This document shows positions 11,508 through 22,977 of a stretch of DNA of 64,000 nt, piece by piece (within the stretch, counting starts at the first letter, position 1; each line of letters opens with the position of its first letter). The notes below the pieces were generated by a model. The model was given only the letters and a program-made list of their open reading frames with translations, had not been told where the DNA came from and made no database searches. The stretch covers positions 119,885,827 to 119,949,826 of the forward strand of contig OV884013.1 in assembly GCA_930367205.1 (NCBI GenBank). The letters run 5' to 3'. Source of the stretch: Acanthosoma haemorrhoidale. Taxonomy: Eukaryota; Arthropoda; Insecta; Hemiptera; Acanthosomatidae. Made by a program: the position numbers and the translations under genes.

Positions 11508-12775
11508 TATATAGAACAGGAGTGGCCAACCCGCGGGCGGCCCTTGAACATTTCTACGCCATCCATATATTCAAAAATTAACTGTCGAAATTATGACAAA
11601 AAATTAACTTTGATTTTAAAATAATATTCTTGAGAATAAATGGCGCGTTTGGTATCATTATTATGGTAGTATCTATGTTTACATGTAATAATAATAGTAA
11701 ACACAATAATAATAACTCATTATTTTTCAATTCTTCACTCCAAAAAACATGTCTGTAGTGGGTTTAAATCTAATATGGGGATGAATAATTTTATATGTGG
11801 CCCATGATGCATTACCGAAGTGTCCCGCAAGATCATTTGGGTTGACCACCCCTCAAATAGAATGTAGCATAAATTAAAAACATAAGAATGATCCCCTAAC
11901 TGATAAAGATTATCGACGATTAATAGTTTGTAAATACTCAATTATTACTAGACAAAATAATTTTTAACGTCTATTCATTTTACGATTAATAATTTTTAAC
12001 TGAAGTAGTGAAAAGTTACATAACTTAAATTAATTCTAACGATATTATAACCTTCATGAGAATTACTGCGCATGTCTCTGATTCTTAGTTCTTACTCCAA
12101 TCCTGGGAAAGTTTTGACAAAGTTCTGATCGTGTTTGAACATGCCTGACAGTTTGACGATACTTTTGGCTCGTGTTGTGGGACGAATGAGTGTACATTTC
12201 ATAATAGAAATATGTATCATATTATATAAAATACATTAATTTCTATTTTGTATTCGTAATGTGAAAAAGTGATGGAGATTATAATGCAAGCAAGGCATAT
12301 GTTTCTCGGTAGTATTCAGACAGTGTTTTGTAGCTACTGTATATAATAAGGGAATTGTGTCAGGTACCATAAGAAGGAAATTAATTGTAAGGAGTATTTC
12401 GAAAGAAAATTGAACCGGAAGTCAATCCTTAGAGTCGACCTGCCACGTTTCGCTCGATAGGCATAATAAAACTGAAAGTTGAGCGAAGTTGCCGAGAAGC
12501 TGGCTGATAGCACTCACAACTTGGACTCATCAACAGAATGCCTCGACTAACAAAGCACTTTTGAGTTTGAGTCAGCGAACTGGAGATGGCTTTTAATTTA
12601 GAGTGATAATGACAATTAAAATATGAGGGATGGAAGTCTTAGTGATAATAACTAAATTCAAATATCACTTACCTCACTACTCTTATATAACTACAACAGT
12701 TATATTATTTTTAAAAATACTAAATCCACCTGGGAACTTATACAATTGACGATTTGTTATTGATGGCAGCCAAAA
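11508..12775. other. Unassigned intron sequence
   Basis: AT-rich, no recognised gene or repeat. Confidence 0.5.
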
Positions 12776-13228
12776 CTAGAACTCATCCCTTCCAAGTTTA
12801 TGAAATTCCACAGTAGCCTTTCCAACCACCCTAATCCTGTAGCACAGTCGTTGCACTGCGCCACTCATCCCTATAATCCTTCTCGGAGACTGAAACGGCA
12901 GTGGCCTCGTGACCTGCTATAAACGCGTGACAGTGGGAGTCCTGGCAATGGCCAGTTTCTCCAATCATGTCCTGAGCGTCTGTGGCTCTCGCACTCTTGG
13001 TCAGCCTCCACTGGCTAGTATCCGGTGACGCGGCTGACGGAGGAGCGTGGGGGACTTCCCAGGACTCCGCTTTCTCTTCGCGGTGGATTTGGGGGGTCTC
13101 TGGGCTGTCTGTAAATATTGTATGAATGAGCGAGTGAATGATGAACTGTAAATATGGTGTGAATGAGAGCATTTATCTTAATTACTTATTGCCTTATAAA
13201 AGGCAGATTGTAATTTTAGCCCAATAAA
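12776..13228 (+). mobile_element. LINE-A copy 5, 3' fragment, plus orientation
   Basis: It runs from 'ACTCATCCCTTCCAAGTTTATG' (reverse transcriptase C-terminus) through the 3' UTR to 'TGCCTTATAAAAGGCAGATT' and CAATAAAGG. The terminal hairpin TGCCTT/AAGGCA is intact. It is inserted in the long intron, opposite in orientation to the host gene. A 14-A run follows about 12 bp later. Confidence 0.8.
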
Positions 13229-14057
13229 GGATTTAACTAAAAAAAAAAAAAAAGTTATTTTCTTCACAAAGGGTTCAGTTGTAGCATTCATGAGATAGGT
13301 AACCGATGTAATAAAACGTTCGAAGCTAACAATTCATGACAAATATCAGCAATTCAAAATCAAATATAACATGTAGAGCCTACCTATAAAATCCCAGCAG
13401 TATATGATGATTACTACAATCGCAAAACGCTGACTTAGAGCCTACATGTATAGGAGTATGTCAAAAACAGACAGAAAAGTTACCTGAAAAAGTGATGAAA
13501 GTAAAGCTCCCTTTGGGGAACAGCCATTTGCTCAGGTAAGGTTCGATGACCGAGGTTTAAAAGGAACAAGTCTCCAATTGTGTCGTAAATTAATTAGACT
13601 GAAAAGAGCCCCAATGGTACAGTCTGACCGTTTCCACACCAAACATAAAGCCAAGGGATTTTGAACAATTTCATAAAAACTACAATTTATAAAAATGTAA
13701 ACTTACAATTGATTAACACATTAATACATTAACAATTGAAAGCTGTCAATTTAATTTAAGCTTATGGGTAATGACGAACAGTCACAATGGCGTGGTCTAT
13801 TCAAGGGATAATCGATTTATACTCCATGTCGTGGTATTCGGTTTTTTTTGGTAAGCAAGAGAAATTTCAGATGAGGAAAAGGATTTCAGATTAGAAGCCA
13901 TTTCATTTCGTTTTGCATTTACGTCAAAAAATGACATCCGGCAGACAGCCATCAGTTTTATTTAGGAACTCTTCTTCTAGGAAATACCCCCCCCCCACTC
14001 GCCCATAAACCTTTTCCATTCCAGAAACTGCTGCCAACTATATAAGAAATTTGAAAA
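13229..14057. other. Unassigned intron sequence
   Basis: AT-rich, with a C-run near 13990. No gene recognised. Confidence 0.5.
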
Positions 14058-14391
14058 AACAAAAACGGATTCGCTATCAAAATAAACAAAAAAAACATTT
14101 CACTCAAATAAAACATAAATTAGCAAGCAAATGTTATTTTTAATTCTTAAAGAATATGTTGTGGTTTTTATCTTCGAAAATGTCTAGATTGAAAGTTGCT
14201 TAATAATCCAAAATGGGATTTATGAAAATTGGAAACATAACCGACCCGGTTAGGGAGGTTGAAATTTTGGTATAAACATGGGGCTGACATAAACCCCAAA
14301 TTAGTGCGAATCCCCCCCCCCCTCCGTTTAAGTGGCGTCGTAGCTTATCGAATATTAGAGACGTTTCAAAAATATGTGAGGTTTATAAATA
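14058..14391. repeat. Left member of an inverted pair of unknown repeats
   Basis: Two blocks (14058-14155 and 14290-14391, the latter with a C-run) recur in reverse complement and reversed order at 16814-16910 and 16150-16241. Matching stretches include 'GACGTTTCAAAAATATGTGAGG' (as 'CCTCACATATTTTTGAAACG' on the other side) and 'CATAAATTAGCAAG'. I do not recognise the element. Confidence 0.55.
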
Positions 14392-14871
14392 ATTTGCCCC
14401 CAAACGCCTCCTCCTCCTATTTTAGATGTTTGCATCCTAACCAATAGGCATCGGGGACGGTCTATAACGATTTGAAATATTTAAATAATGTATTTATTCC
14501 GTAGCAAATTGATAAGCACCTAAACTCCTTGAAGAAGTTGCTTCTGTTGAAGTATTTCGAATGAAGTTGTATAGCTTTTGAATAATTTAAACCCGATAGG
14601 GACTTTGACTTTTCTCAAAGTGTAATACAAAAGACTATAGATACTATTTAAGCCTTTCTAATGTCTGCATTGAGAGAGCCCACTTGTACAGCTTCCGGGC
14701 AATTCAGTTATAACTTTGATGGAAGGACTTATCGTCCTGTTTCTTTTGATCTCGTTCCAGTGACACAGTGGCAGAATCAAAAAAAGGCAGCAACTATTGT
14801 AATACATTGACGTTTACCGGTTTAAAAAAGTTAAAACACTATGTATGTTTAAATAATTGATTGATAAAACA

Positions 14872-15637
14872 ACTTTATTATGATAAAATTACAATCTGCC
14901 TCATTGGGGAATAAGTAATTGTGATAAATGTTTTCATTCATACCATATTTACAATTTTCATTCACTCGCTCATTCGTACAGTATTTACTAATAGCCCAGA
15001 CACCTCCCTCATCCAAATGGTTGTCCCCTCCCTCCCATGCGAAAGAGGAAGTGGAGTATTGGGAAGTTCCCCACGCTCCTCCGTAAGCCGCGTCACCGGA
15101 TACGAGCAGGTGGAGGTTGACGAAGAGCGCGAGAGTCACATACGCTCAGGAGATGATTGGAGAAACTGGCCATTGCCAGGACTCCACTCAACTCCACCAC
15201 AGGAGGCCACTGTTGCTTTAGTCTCGGTGGACGATTATAGGGATGAGTAGTGCAGCGCAATGACTGTGCTAGAGGATTAAGATGGTTGGATAGGTTAATA
15301 TGGAATTTCATGAACTTGGAAGGGATGAGTTCAAGAATGTAAGGTATATTAAGATCGTTATGAAGGGTTTTGTTGCTGACGTAATTTACTATTGTTCTCA
15401 GGACTTTTAATTGAAAGGATTGGATGCGCTTGATGTTCGACTTTTTTCCTGCCCCCTATAGCTCAATTTCGTATGTCCAGATTAACTTAAGTATAACCTT
15501 TTTAGATTCGTAATTAATTTTCTATTGAGAGGTGGGATGTAGTCTGTACAGTTGTCCGAAACTGGTTGAGAAGACTTGCAGCACAGGTTGAAGGTAATGT
15601 GGGAACATTTTGCTTCGTTAACTTTAATCTACCATGT
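14872..15637 (-). mobile_element. LINE-A copy 6, 5'-truncated
   Basis: This is a continuous match to the LINE-A 3' UTR and reverse transcriptase end, with stops and small deletions. Upstream, a jump joins 'GTTGTCCGAA' to the 'AGACTTGCAGCACAGGTTGAAGG' region, so an internal block is deleted. It ends within 'CATTTTGCTTCGTTAACTTTAATC', about 90 bp from the host exon at 15729. Confidence 0.75.
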
Positions 15638-15728
15638 TTTAAGAATTATAAATAATTTTTGTTTTGACCCCCCTCCCATGAAAAAAAACAACAACTCAAT
15701 AACCCTTTTGGGAATATGGAGGGCTCAC

Positions 15729-15879
15729 TTGCAGGCATGGTCCACGTCCTTCTTGGAGCTGGGTATGCCCTTCAGTTCTGCCTGGTCGATGATCGGCGGC
15801 AGTTGCTTCATGCAAGAGTCCAAGGAACTGCGATCCTTGCAGTCCAGCCTGTCCCCGCCTTCCACCAGGAGTCCACCCA
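15729..15879 (-). CDS. Most upstream visible exon of the cysteine-rich host protein
   Basis: This 151-nt exon has acceptor 'tgtactgttacag' at 15880 upward and donor GTGAGC at 15723-15728. It reads (x)TG-GGT-GGA..., encoding 'GLLVEGGDRLDCKDRSSLDSC', then 'MKQLPPIIDQAELKGIP', then 'KKDVDHAC' and AA, completed to Lys by the next exon at 6312. There is no signal peptide in it, so at least one exon further upstream (higher coordinates) must supply the start. I searched donor-like sites up to 64 kb and found no convincing one. It is separated from the next exon by a 9.4-kb intron full of LINE-A and mariner copies. Confidence 0.8.
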
Positions 15880-16149
15880 CTGTAACAGTACAACAAATAT
15901 TTAGAAAATCCAATTTTTCTTTCTGACAAATACTCAACAATTCAAGCTACAAATATTTGAAGTATGCATTTTATTAAAACAAAAATTGAAACAAAGCTGA
16001 ACGAATAATGCACCAAAAAAATTTGTGTTTCAATCAACAAACAAACTAATAATAAAATAAATAAACTATAAATTGTCGATAACGAACTAAGGGTGAATTA
16101 ACTTACTTATAGTTAAGATAATAATCATACGAAAATTATTTAAGTAAGA

Positions 16150-16910
16150 AAACCTCACATATTTTTGAAACGTTACTAATAGTCGATAAGTTACGACACT
16201 ACTTGAACGGGGGAGGGGGGGTTCGCTCTTATTTGGGGTTGTCGGGTCGTCACGAGGGGGGGTGCCTAGTTACCCTAGCCCTGGCGACAAAGGGAGGGTT
16301 AATTGAGTTATTACCCTGGACAATCGTTTCATTACGGGTTTACTATCTGACTCCATTTTTTGATAGGTATGTGCCCCGACAGTGCACTATGTTCAGGAGA
16401 AGAGGTAGAGGGTAGGTTAGGGTAGTTTTTGTGGTCTTGGAATGGCTACGAATTCACACTCGGTATCTGAAGGTAGGCGAAATCCGTCCGGAGAGAGGCA
16501 GACTGGATCGCCGTGGGTAACACTGCTTGGTAAGTTGGCAGGGCCACGACAACCGTTGTTCACTAGGGAGAGGTCTCTCCCAAGGAGGTGCTAGATTTAG
16601 CGAGACGAAGGCAGAGATTCCCACTAGGAAGGTGTGGGGTCTGACAACGCCGGACTAAAACATAGCGAGGTGAAGAGAAAGAAATGCAGAGGTTTTTCAT
16701 AAAGAAGCAGCAAGTTTTTCAAGCAGGACAGCCACGAGCCAGTAATAGTCAGGAGAATGATGTACAGGATTTTTTTTTTTTTTTTTCTAGATTTGTGAAG
16801 TGACAAAAACAACTTATTCTTTAAGAATTAAAAATTACATTTTCTTGCTAATTTATGTTTCTTTGAGTGAAATGTTTTTTTTTTATTTTGATCGCGAATC
16901 CGTTTTTGTA
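16150..16910. repeat. Right member of the inverted pair of unknown repeats
   Basis: Blocks 16150-16241 and 16814-16910 are reverse complements of 14290-14391 and 14058-14155. The spacer between blocks is about 570 bp here versus about 130 bp on the left; the extra sequence is GC-richer (16240-16680). The pair brackets the host exon at 15729 and LINE-A copy 6. Confidence 0.55.
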
Positions 16911-17039
16911 TTTTCAAAATTAACTTATAAAAAACTTGCCTGACTGTTGTTTTGTATAAAATGATCGAGACAATCTGATAGTTCATCTTTGCCAAGTAGC
17001 CCAAGACTCCGGAATACCAAATAACCTTGACAGCGTTTT

Positions 17040-17726
17040 CAAAAGAATATGGCCTCCCCATCTTTTAAAAAAATGGTTGCACAGATGCAATCTGTTCAAT
17101 TTTTCATGACCCTGGCGCATAAATCAGGGTGAATTTGATCGATGGCATGGGTTATGTTGGCTTTGAGGACCACTGTAATTTGTGGCTTATTCGCATAGAC
17201 CTGCGACTTAAGAAAACCCCACAAGAAAAAGTCTAACGGGGTCAAATCGCACGATCTCGGTGGCCAGTTCACATCACCTCCACGTGAGGATGACCACACG
17301 TCGTTGTCTATGGTCGTTCACCTTCTGCGAAAGACCGGGTTCTTATGAGTGACTCGAAATCGACTGCCTCGGATTCTCCTGCACACTCTCACAGACAGTG
17401 GCGATGTTTTCGGCAGATCTTGCGTTTCATTGACGTACGGGTGTTGGTTGATTGTTCACTAAACCAGTGGGCTCAAATGTATCCACCACACTGCGTCCTC
17501 TCGGTAGGAAGGTTATGGTGACCACGGAATGTTACTCGAACAGAACAGCCATATTGATAAAACAATTTTATCATTTGCACGTGTCCATGTGTCCAACGCT
17601 ATATCCGTCCATGGTGATTTGGCAAAACAGACTAAATAAATGACAGCCGATTCGACAGATGCAGCTTCAACAATATGGCCACTATCAACTGTCAACGTTC
17701 AAAAGTCCCTATTAGAAGACGCTTTA
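17040..17726 (-). mobile_element. mariner-2 relic, internally deleted
   Basis: The right terminus (AAAGTCCC...AAGACGCTTTA) abuts a TA at 17727-17728 and equals, in reverse complement, the left terminus of the mariner-2 copy at 56684. The decayed transposase shows the N-terminal region at 17300-17700 and the motif 'NWPPRSCDLTPLDFFLWG' at 17200-17275; the central catalytic part is deleted. No left terminus was found. It supplies the unoccupied version of the site into which Gypsy-2 inserted at 56977: here the junction reads CGTACGTC-AAT-GAAACGC on the minus strand. Confidence 0.75.
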
Positions 17727-17737
17727 TAACTATATAT

Positions 17738-17826
17738 TCCTTTATTGTTCTAAAATTACAATCTGCCTTATTTGACAATAAGTAACTGTGATAAATGCTC
17801 TCATTCATACAGTATTTACAAACTGG
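17738..17826 (-). mobile_element. LINE-A copy 7, very short 3' end
   Basis: Only about 88 bp of the LINE-A 3' terminus is present ('TTACAATCTGCCTTATTTGACAATAAGTAA', read on plus), directly beside the mariner-2 end. It is extremely 5'-truncated. Confidence 0.7.
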
Positions 17827-18318
17827 CTTTCAGGATAACTACCCGTTGGTTCGGCATGCATAGATTGCATGTGTGTTGTGATTCGCAATCTAGTTTTAAC
17901 TGTACATAATTAAACAGCCCGATTAATATTCAGGTCGACCCCGGTTGACTGTGATGCAAGTCAATGGCTGGGGATTTACATGGTAACGAGTAATACGTCA
18001 TGACTGGATTGACCCGGACCTGTTTATTATGAGGTCATGACCGCCCTGCATCTGCCACCGGTGGGTTGGGGGTAGTTTATGAATGAATACTGAATACTGA
18101 ATGGATGAGCTTAAATAAGGTAGTTTTGTTTTTTAAGTTATTTTGTTTAAAATAGCCTAGTTCATAGTACACGCCTAGTATAGATCAACATTTTTTAATT
18201 AGCGTTGTATAAAGTGCAGTTGTTAGTAGGCAACGACTCAATGGGTACCACGCGATTGTAGGTCAGTGGAGTCCTTCAAGATGCACATGCGTCAGTTTGA
18301 TGTGACCAATCTGTCATC
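17827..18318. other. Unassigned sequence with GAATACT microsatellite
   Basis: A GC-richer stretch at 17930-18065 ends in ATGAATACTGAATACTGAATG. Such short tandem tails occur on some non-LTR retroposons, but I cannot identify one here. Confidence 0.4.
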
Positions 18319-19321
18319 AGTTATATAATCTTTGTAGAGGAGTGTATTAGTGTTAGCATTATTAAACTGTTCGAGCAACCATCGGACGGTTGGGGTCTGG
18401 GGCTAAGGCTGAGACATATATGTATAAGAAAAGGATAACATCTAGGGAAGAGGAGAGGTCTTGGAGGGATGCGGTTTCTTACTTAAAAATAACAAGGAAC
18501 CTACAGTGACTTCCATGAAGTCACGAGCCAGGTATACAGTCCAGCTCAAGCCCCTTCTACTTGTTCTTAGAATTATTAAACTGTTCGAGCAACCATCGGA
18601 CGGTTGGGGTCTGGGGCTAAGGCTGAGACATGTATGTTTAAGAAAAGGATAACATTCTGGGAAGAGGGATGCGGTTGCTTACTTAAAAATAACAGGGAAC
18701 CATCAGTGACTTCCATGAAGTCACGAGGCAGGTATACAGTTCAGCTCAAGGCCCTTCTACTTGTTCTTAGCATTATTAAACTGTTCGAGCAACCGACGGA
18801 CGGTTGGGGTCTGGGGCTAAGGCTGAGACATATAGGTATAAGAAAAGGGTAACATTCTGGGAAGAGGGGAGGTCTTGGAGGGATGCGGTTTCTTACTTAA
18901 TAATAACAAGGAACCTACAGTGACTTCCATGAAGTCACGAGCCAGGTATACAGTTCAGCTCAAGCCCCTTCTACTTGTTCTTAGCATTATTAAACTGTTC
19001 GAGCAACCATCGGACGGTTGGGGTCTGGGGCTAAGGCTGAGACATATAGGTATAAGAAAAGGATAACATTCTGGGAAGAGGGGAGGTCTTGGAGGGATGC
19101 GGTTTCTTACTTAATAATAACAAGGAACCTACAGTGACTTCCATGAAGTCACGAGCCAGGTATACAGTTCAGCTCAAGCCCCTTCTACTTGTTCTTAGAA
19201 TTATTAAACTGTTCGAGCAACCATCGGACGGTTGGGGTCTGGGGCTAAGGCTGAGACATATATGTATAAGAAAAGGATAACATTCTGGGAAGAGGGATGA
19301 CTTCCATTAAGTCACGAGCCA
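18319..19321 (-). repeat. LTR-derived tandem array, unit about 214 bp, 4-5 copies
   Basis: The anchor ATTATTAAACTGTTCGAGCA recurs at 18358, 18572, 18772, 18986 and 19200, giving periods of 214, 200, 214 and 214 bp. Units are nearly identical and each contains the dyad GTGACTTC-CAT-GAAGTCAC. The left edge reads AGTTATATAATCTTTGTAGAGGAG, the terminal sequence of the solo LTRs at 47877 and 4138 (complement), and the units match the interior of those LTRs ('GTCTGGGGCTAA...GCTGAGACATAT', 'TTACTTAAAAATAACAAG'). The array is thus a solo LTR whose inner part has been amplified. Small open frames in it are by-products. Confidence 0.8.
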
Positions 19322-20090
19322 AGACTTTTGGACGAAATACCGTTTTGTCATTGTATACGATTCTAACCAAGAAATGGAGCCAGAAGAAGATTTTCATAAA
19401 TTAACCTATGCGTGATAATAACAATTAAAACAAAAACATTGTATAACTAACTCAGTGAAACGTTACTAAGTGTAAGCTGATTAGTAATTATCGCATTACT
19501 CAAAAAGTTGTTTGAGGATCTCGTCTAACTCGTCCAAATTTAAAATGTTATGTAGAAATTTTCTATTAACTAATGAATAACTTCATAAATAATAATAAAT
19601 AAAAAAAATTAATAAAACCCAGAAAAGAGGGATTTACTTTAGAATGTCACCAATAAAAGTTATGTCTAATCTTTTTCTGGTTTAGTATTTCTTTTGGACA
19701 GTCAAAGCGTGGTAGGGGAGTCCACTTGAAGTCCACACGCTTCTTGATCAAATTTGTCCAGGCGGCATTTAGTTTGATCAATACTTGCTTGGTTTTTATT
19801 GCTTAACCTATATTGAAGAAATTTGCCTTGCCTCATTTGACTTGAAAGTAAATAACGTCAATATCATACTGCTGACTAAGCCAGAAGAACCGAGATAGAA
19901 GGGTTGGTGAATATACAGGATGCCCAACCGTTTTAAGTTGATAGGATATTAAAGTGTCGTTTACTGGAACAGCGTAACTTTGCATAATATATATATTATA
20001 ACACACCGAAAAAATTCAATCTCACTGGAGTATCGATCAGGCGTTTATCGATTATCCTGTGATCGTGTCCGGTCCTACCACATACGGACC
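19322..20090. other. Unassigned sequence
   Basis: AT-rich; no gene or known repeat recognised. Confidence 0.5.
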
Positions 20091-21115
20091 AGTTATAGTG
20101 GGTGTCCCCGAATTAACGCAAGATTTAAATTTGTGCAGTAAAGTGCTGGCAACCCTAAAAAACAAAACAATTTGACAGCTGACAGTTTAGGGTTAGTAAA
20201 CATGGAGCGTTACACGATAGAACAACGTGTCTTTATTCTTGAACATTACCTTTAAAAATAATGAAAGTTTGGCGGCCGCAGTTCGAAAATTTCATACAAA
20301 ATATGGTTGGAATAGTGTTTTGACTTCATCAACTGTGAAGAGATTAATTGAAAAATTTAGGGAGACTGGATCAGTTGGCGACACTAAACACACTGATCGT
20401 CCAAAAACAAGCCGTACAAATGTCAATATCGAAGCAGTTAGCGAGAGTGTTGTTGAAAATCCATAACACAGCTCTTTATGCCGAAATTGGATGATATTGA
20501 TGTGGCCAATATGTGGTTTCAACAAGATGGTGCCACACGCCATACAGCCCATGAAACAATTCAAATACTGCATGAGACATTTCCAGGTCGTGTACTCTCT
20601 CGTTTCGGTGATCATAATTGGCCCCCTAGATCTTGTGATTTAACACCTTTAGATTTCTTTTTATGGGATTATTTGAAGTCAAAAGTGTATGTGCATATGT
20701 GCCAGCAAATTCGTGGAGGCCATTTGCCCGATGTGTTATTCCATAAATAACCCTATCCTATTTACTTTATAATTCAATAAAAAAATAACAACAAAAATAC
20801 TAAAAACTGTGTTTTTTATTTAAATCCTATCTTGCGTTAATTCTGGGACACCCTATATAATACTCATTATCTCTTGTATTTTTAGTAGAAACGAGTACTT
20901 CAGTTGAGACTTGATTTTTGTAAGTAACCATTCCCTCCCCAAAAATCCTAGCCTTTTCCGACCTGTTAAGGACCAAGACTCCCCACTTGTGCCAGTCATT
21001 CAACAAATTATGTTCTAACGCTGTAACTGATTAATATTTGTATATATCCCGGTGTTTTAATTGTTATTTATAATAAAGTTTTTTAAAAGACTCTCCTCTA
21101 CAAGATTATTTAACT
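20091..21115 (+). mobile_element. Solo LTR split by a mariner insertion
   Basis: The LTR begins AGTTATA at 20091, is interrupted by mariner-1 copy C (20098-20855), resumes TATAATAC at about 20856, and runs to AATAAAG near 21072 and ...CTCTCCTCTACAAGATTATTTAACT at 21115. The ends match the LTR family at 4138 and 47877. The flanking 4-mers (GACC left, GAAG right) are not a clear target duplication, so the insertion is old or rearranged. Confidence 0.65.
20098..20855 (+). mobile_element. mariner-1 copy C, internally deleted
   Basis: Terminal GTGGGTGTCC...GGACACCC lies between TA dinucleotides. The transposase starts at the ATG at 20202 (MERYTIEQRVF) with a frameshift after 'EHY'; then come 'NESLAAAVRKFHTKYG', 'VKRLIEKFRETGSVG', and, past the shared deletion, 'MPKLDDIDVANMWFQQDGAT', 'WPPRSCDLTPLDFFLW' and the terminal 'GGHLPDVLFHK'. 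The deletion junction (CACAG-TCTTT-TGCC-AAATTGG) is the same as in copies A and D. The target is the first bases of a solo LTR. Confidence 0.85.
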
Positions 21116-21571
21116 GAAGTTGGGACCGAGGGGTCATGATGAAGTCAAGAAAGGTCAAGACAGGGGTCTTGACCGATCAAAAGAGATATATACAGCCAGT
21201 AATTAGTGAGCACCGCTTTCATTTTAAGGTAAATATCGTCTGTTTACTGTATTTTGTCATTCTTTTTATTTATTGACTACTTTATGACTATTTAGTTTTT
21301 TTTTAAGTATAGCTTAGCTTAGGCCATTGATTTCTCCTTAAACAACCATTTGGCTTCAACCTATGGCAGCTGAGATAATTTATATTAGCTTATAACTTAC
21401 AAGGTCAACTGTTTCGATGACAATTTTTTTTCGCGATATTAGCTGGAAAAATATTTGACATACTTCCGAGTGTTCTTGCTTATGGCCATCCCAGCCAGTC
21501 TGTGTTCTGCGTATAAATTACCATCAAAAGTCATCCATTGTACATTTAATTATGATTTATATATTCCTTTA
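21116..21571. other. Unassigned sequence
   Basis: AT-rich; nothing recognised. Confidence 0.5.
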
Positions 21572-22674
21572 TTGTGCTATAATTACAATCTGCCTTTTAT
21601 AAGACAATAAGTAATTAAGATAAATGCTCTCATTCATACCATATTTACAGTTCATCATTCACTCGCTCATTCATACAATATTTACAGACAGCCCAGAGAC
21701 CTCCCAAATCCACATCTTGGGAAGTCCCCCACGCCATTGCCAGGACTCCCACTGTCACGCGTTTATTTATAGCAGGTCACGAGGCCACTGCCGTTTCAGT
21801 CTCCGAGGAGGATTATAGGGATGAGTGGCTCAGTGCAATGACTGTGCTACAGGATTAGGGTGGTTGAAAAGGCTACTGTGGAATTTCATAAACTTGGAAG
21901 GGACGAGTTCAAGAATGTAGGGTATATTAAGGTCGTTATGAAGGGTTTTGTTGCTGACATAATAAGGGGCATTTACTATTGTTCTCAGGACTTTTGATTG
22001 AAAGGATTGGATACGCTTGATGTTCGACTTTTTTGCTGTCCCCCATAGCTCTATTCCGTATGTCCAGATTGGTTTAAGTATAACTTTGTAGATTAGTAGT
22101 TTATGTTCTATTGAGAGATGGGATGTCCTTTGAAGTATTCTGTACAGTTGTCCAAAGCGTCTGTTTAGTTCTTGTCTTTTTAGTCTCGTATGTGGGCTCC
22201 AGGTCAGTCGTTTGTCAAAATGGAAGCCTAAGCACCGTACTGTCTCGGATACAGGGAGAGGAATAGAATTAAAATAAACTAGTGGACAAGACTTGCGACA
22301 AAGGGTGAAGGTAATGTGGGAGCATTTTGCTTCATTAACTTTGATCTTCCATTGATTGCACCAATACTCGATCTCGTCAAGGCGTTTTTGAAGGTTATGG
22401 GATGCTATGTCGGGGTCTGGGTGGGATGACAAGACTGCAGTGTCATCTGCAAATGTGGCCAAGAAGGTATTCGGAGTAGAGGGGACATTAGCGGTGTATA
22501 TGTTATAGAGGATGGGGCCCAGGACACTGCCCTGTGGAACTCCTGCATTTATGGGATAGTAGTTAGAGTATTCTAAACCACAGCGGACTTGGAAGAAGCG
22601 GTTTGAAAGGTAGGACTGTAGGATTAGGAAAAGGGTCTGTGGTAAATATCTTTTGAGCTTGTAGAGCAAACCTG
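21572..22674 (-). mobile_element. LINE-A copy 8, longest copy, with reverse transcriptase palm
   Basis: The minus-strand frame 21830-22669 encodes 279 uninterrupted residues of a jockey-type reverse transcriptase. It has 'GVPQGSVLGPILYNIYTA' (about residues 43-60), the catalytic 'TFADDTAVL' (about 72-80, metal-binding Asp pair of the palm), a thumb region with 'YLGFHFDKRLTW'-like sequence, and 'LIYKVILKPIWTYGIELWG'. The N-terminal fingers, endonuclease and ORF1 are lost by 5' truncation at about 22674. A deletion of about 100 bp affects the 3' UTR near 21720 relative to other copies. It is the best template for naming the family. Confidence 0.9.
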
Positions 22675-22977
22675 CGTGCCAAACTTACATTTAATTATAA
22701 AATGAAAAAAAAAATATATGCTGGATTATATTAAATAGTAAGAAATTATTGAAAATTTAGATAAAACAGAAGACAGCAACAATTCAAGGGACCACTAAAT
22801 ATTTGCATTTATACTTATTGTTGTTTACTTATTTTACTTACTTTGCTTCGTCGACCTGTCCCCTCATATCCCTAGTAAATATATCCCAAGATGAATGTTT
22901 CTCAGAACTCCCTAAGATGGCCATGCATATTGTAGACTGAATATAAAACCATGTATCGAGAATCTTAAAAAATATCA
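22675..22977. other. Unassigned sequence
   Basis: AT-rich; may include decayed upstream env sequence of the relic that follows, but nothing is readable. Confidence 0.4.

Noticed and set aside
18461..19280. Four similar 63-82 residue open frames
   Set aside because: They are by-products of the LTR-derived tandem array.
18319..19321. The 214-bp array as a CRISPR-like or gene-cluster structure
   Set aside because: Units are whole-length tandem copies of LTR interior, with no repeat/spacer alternation.
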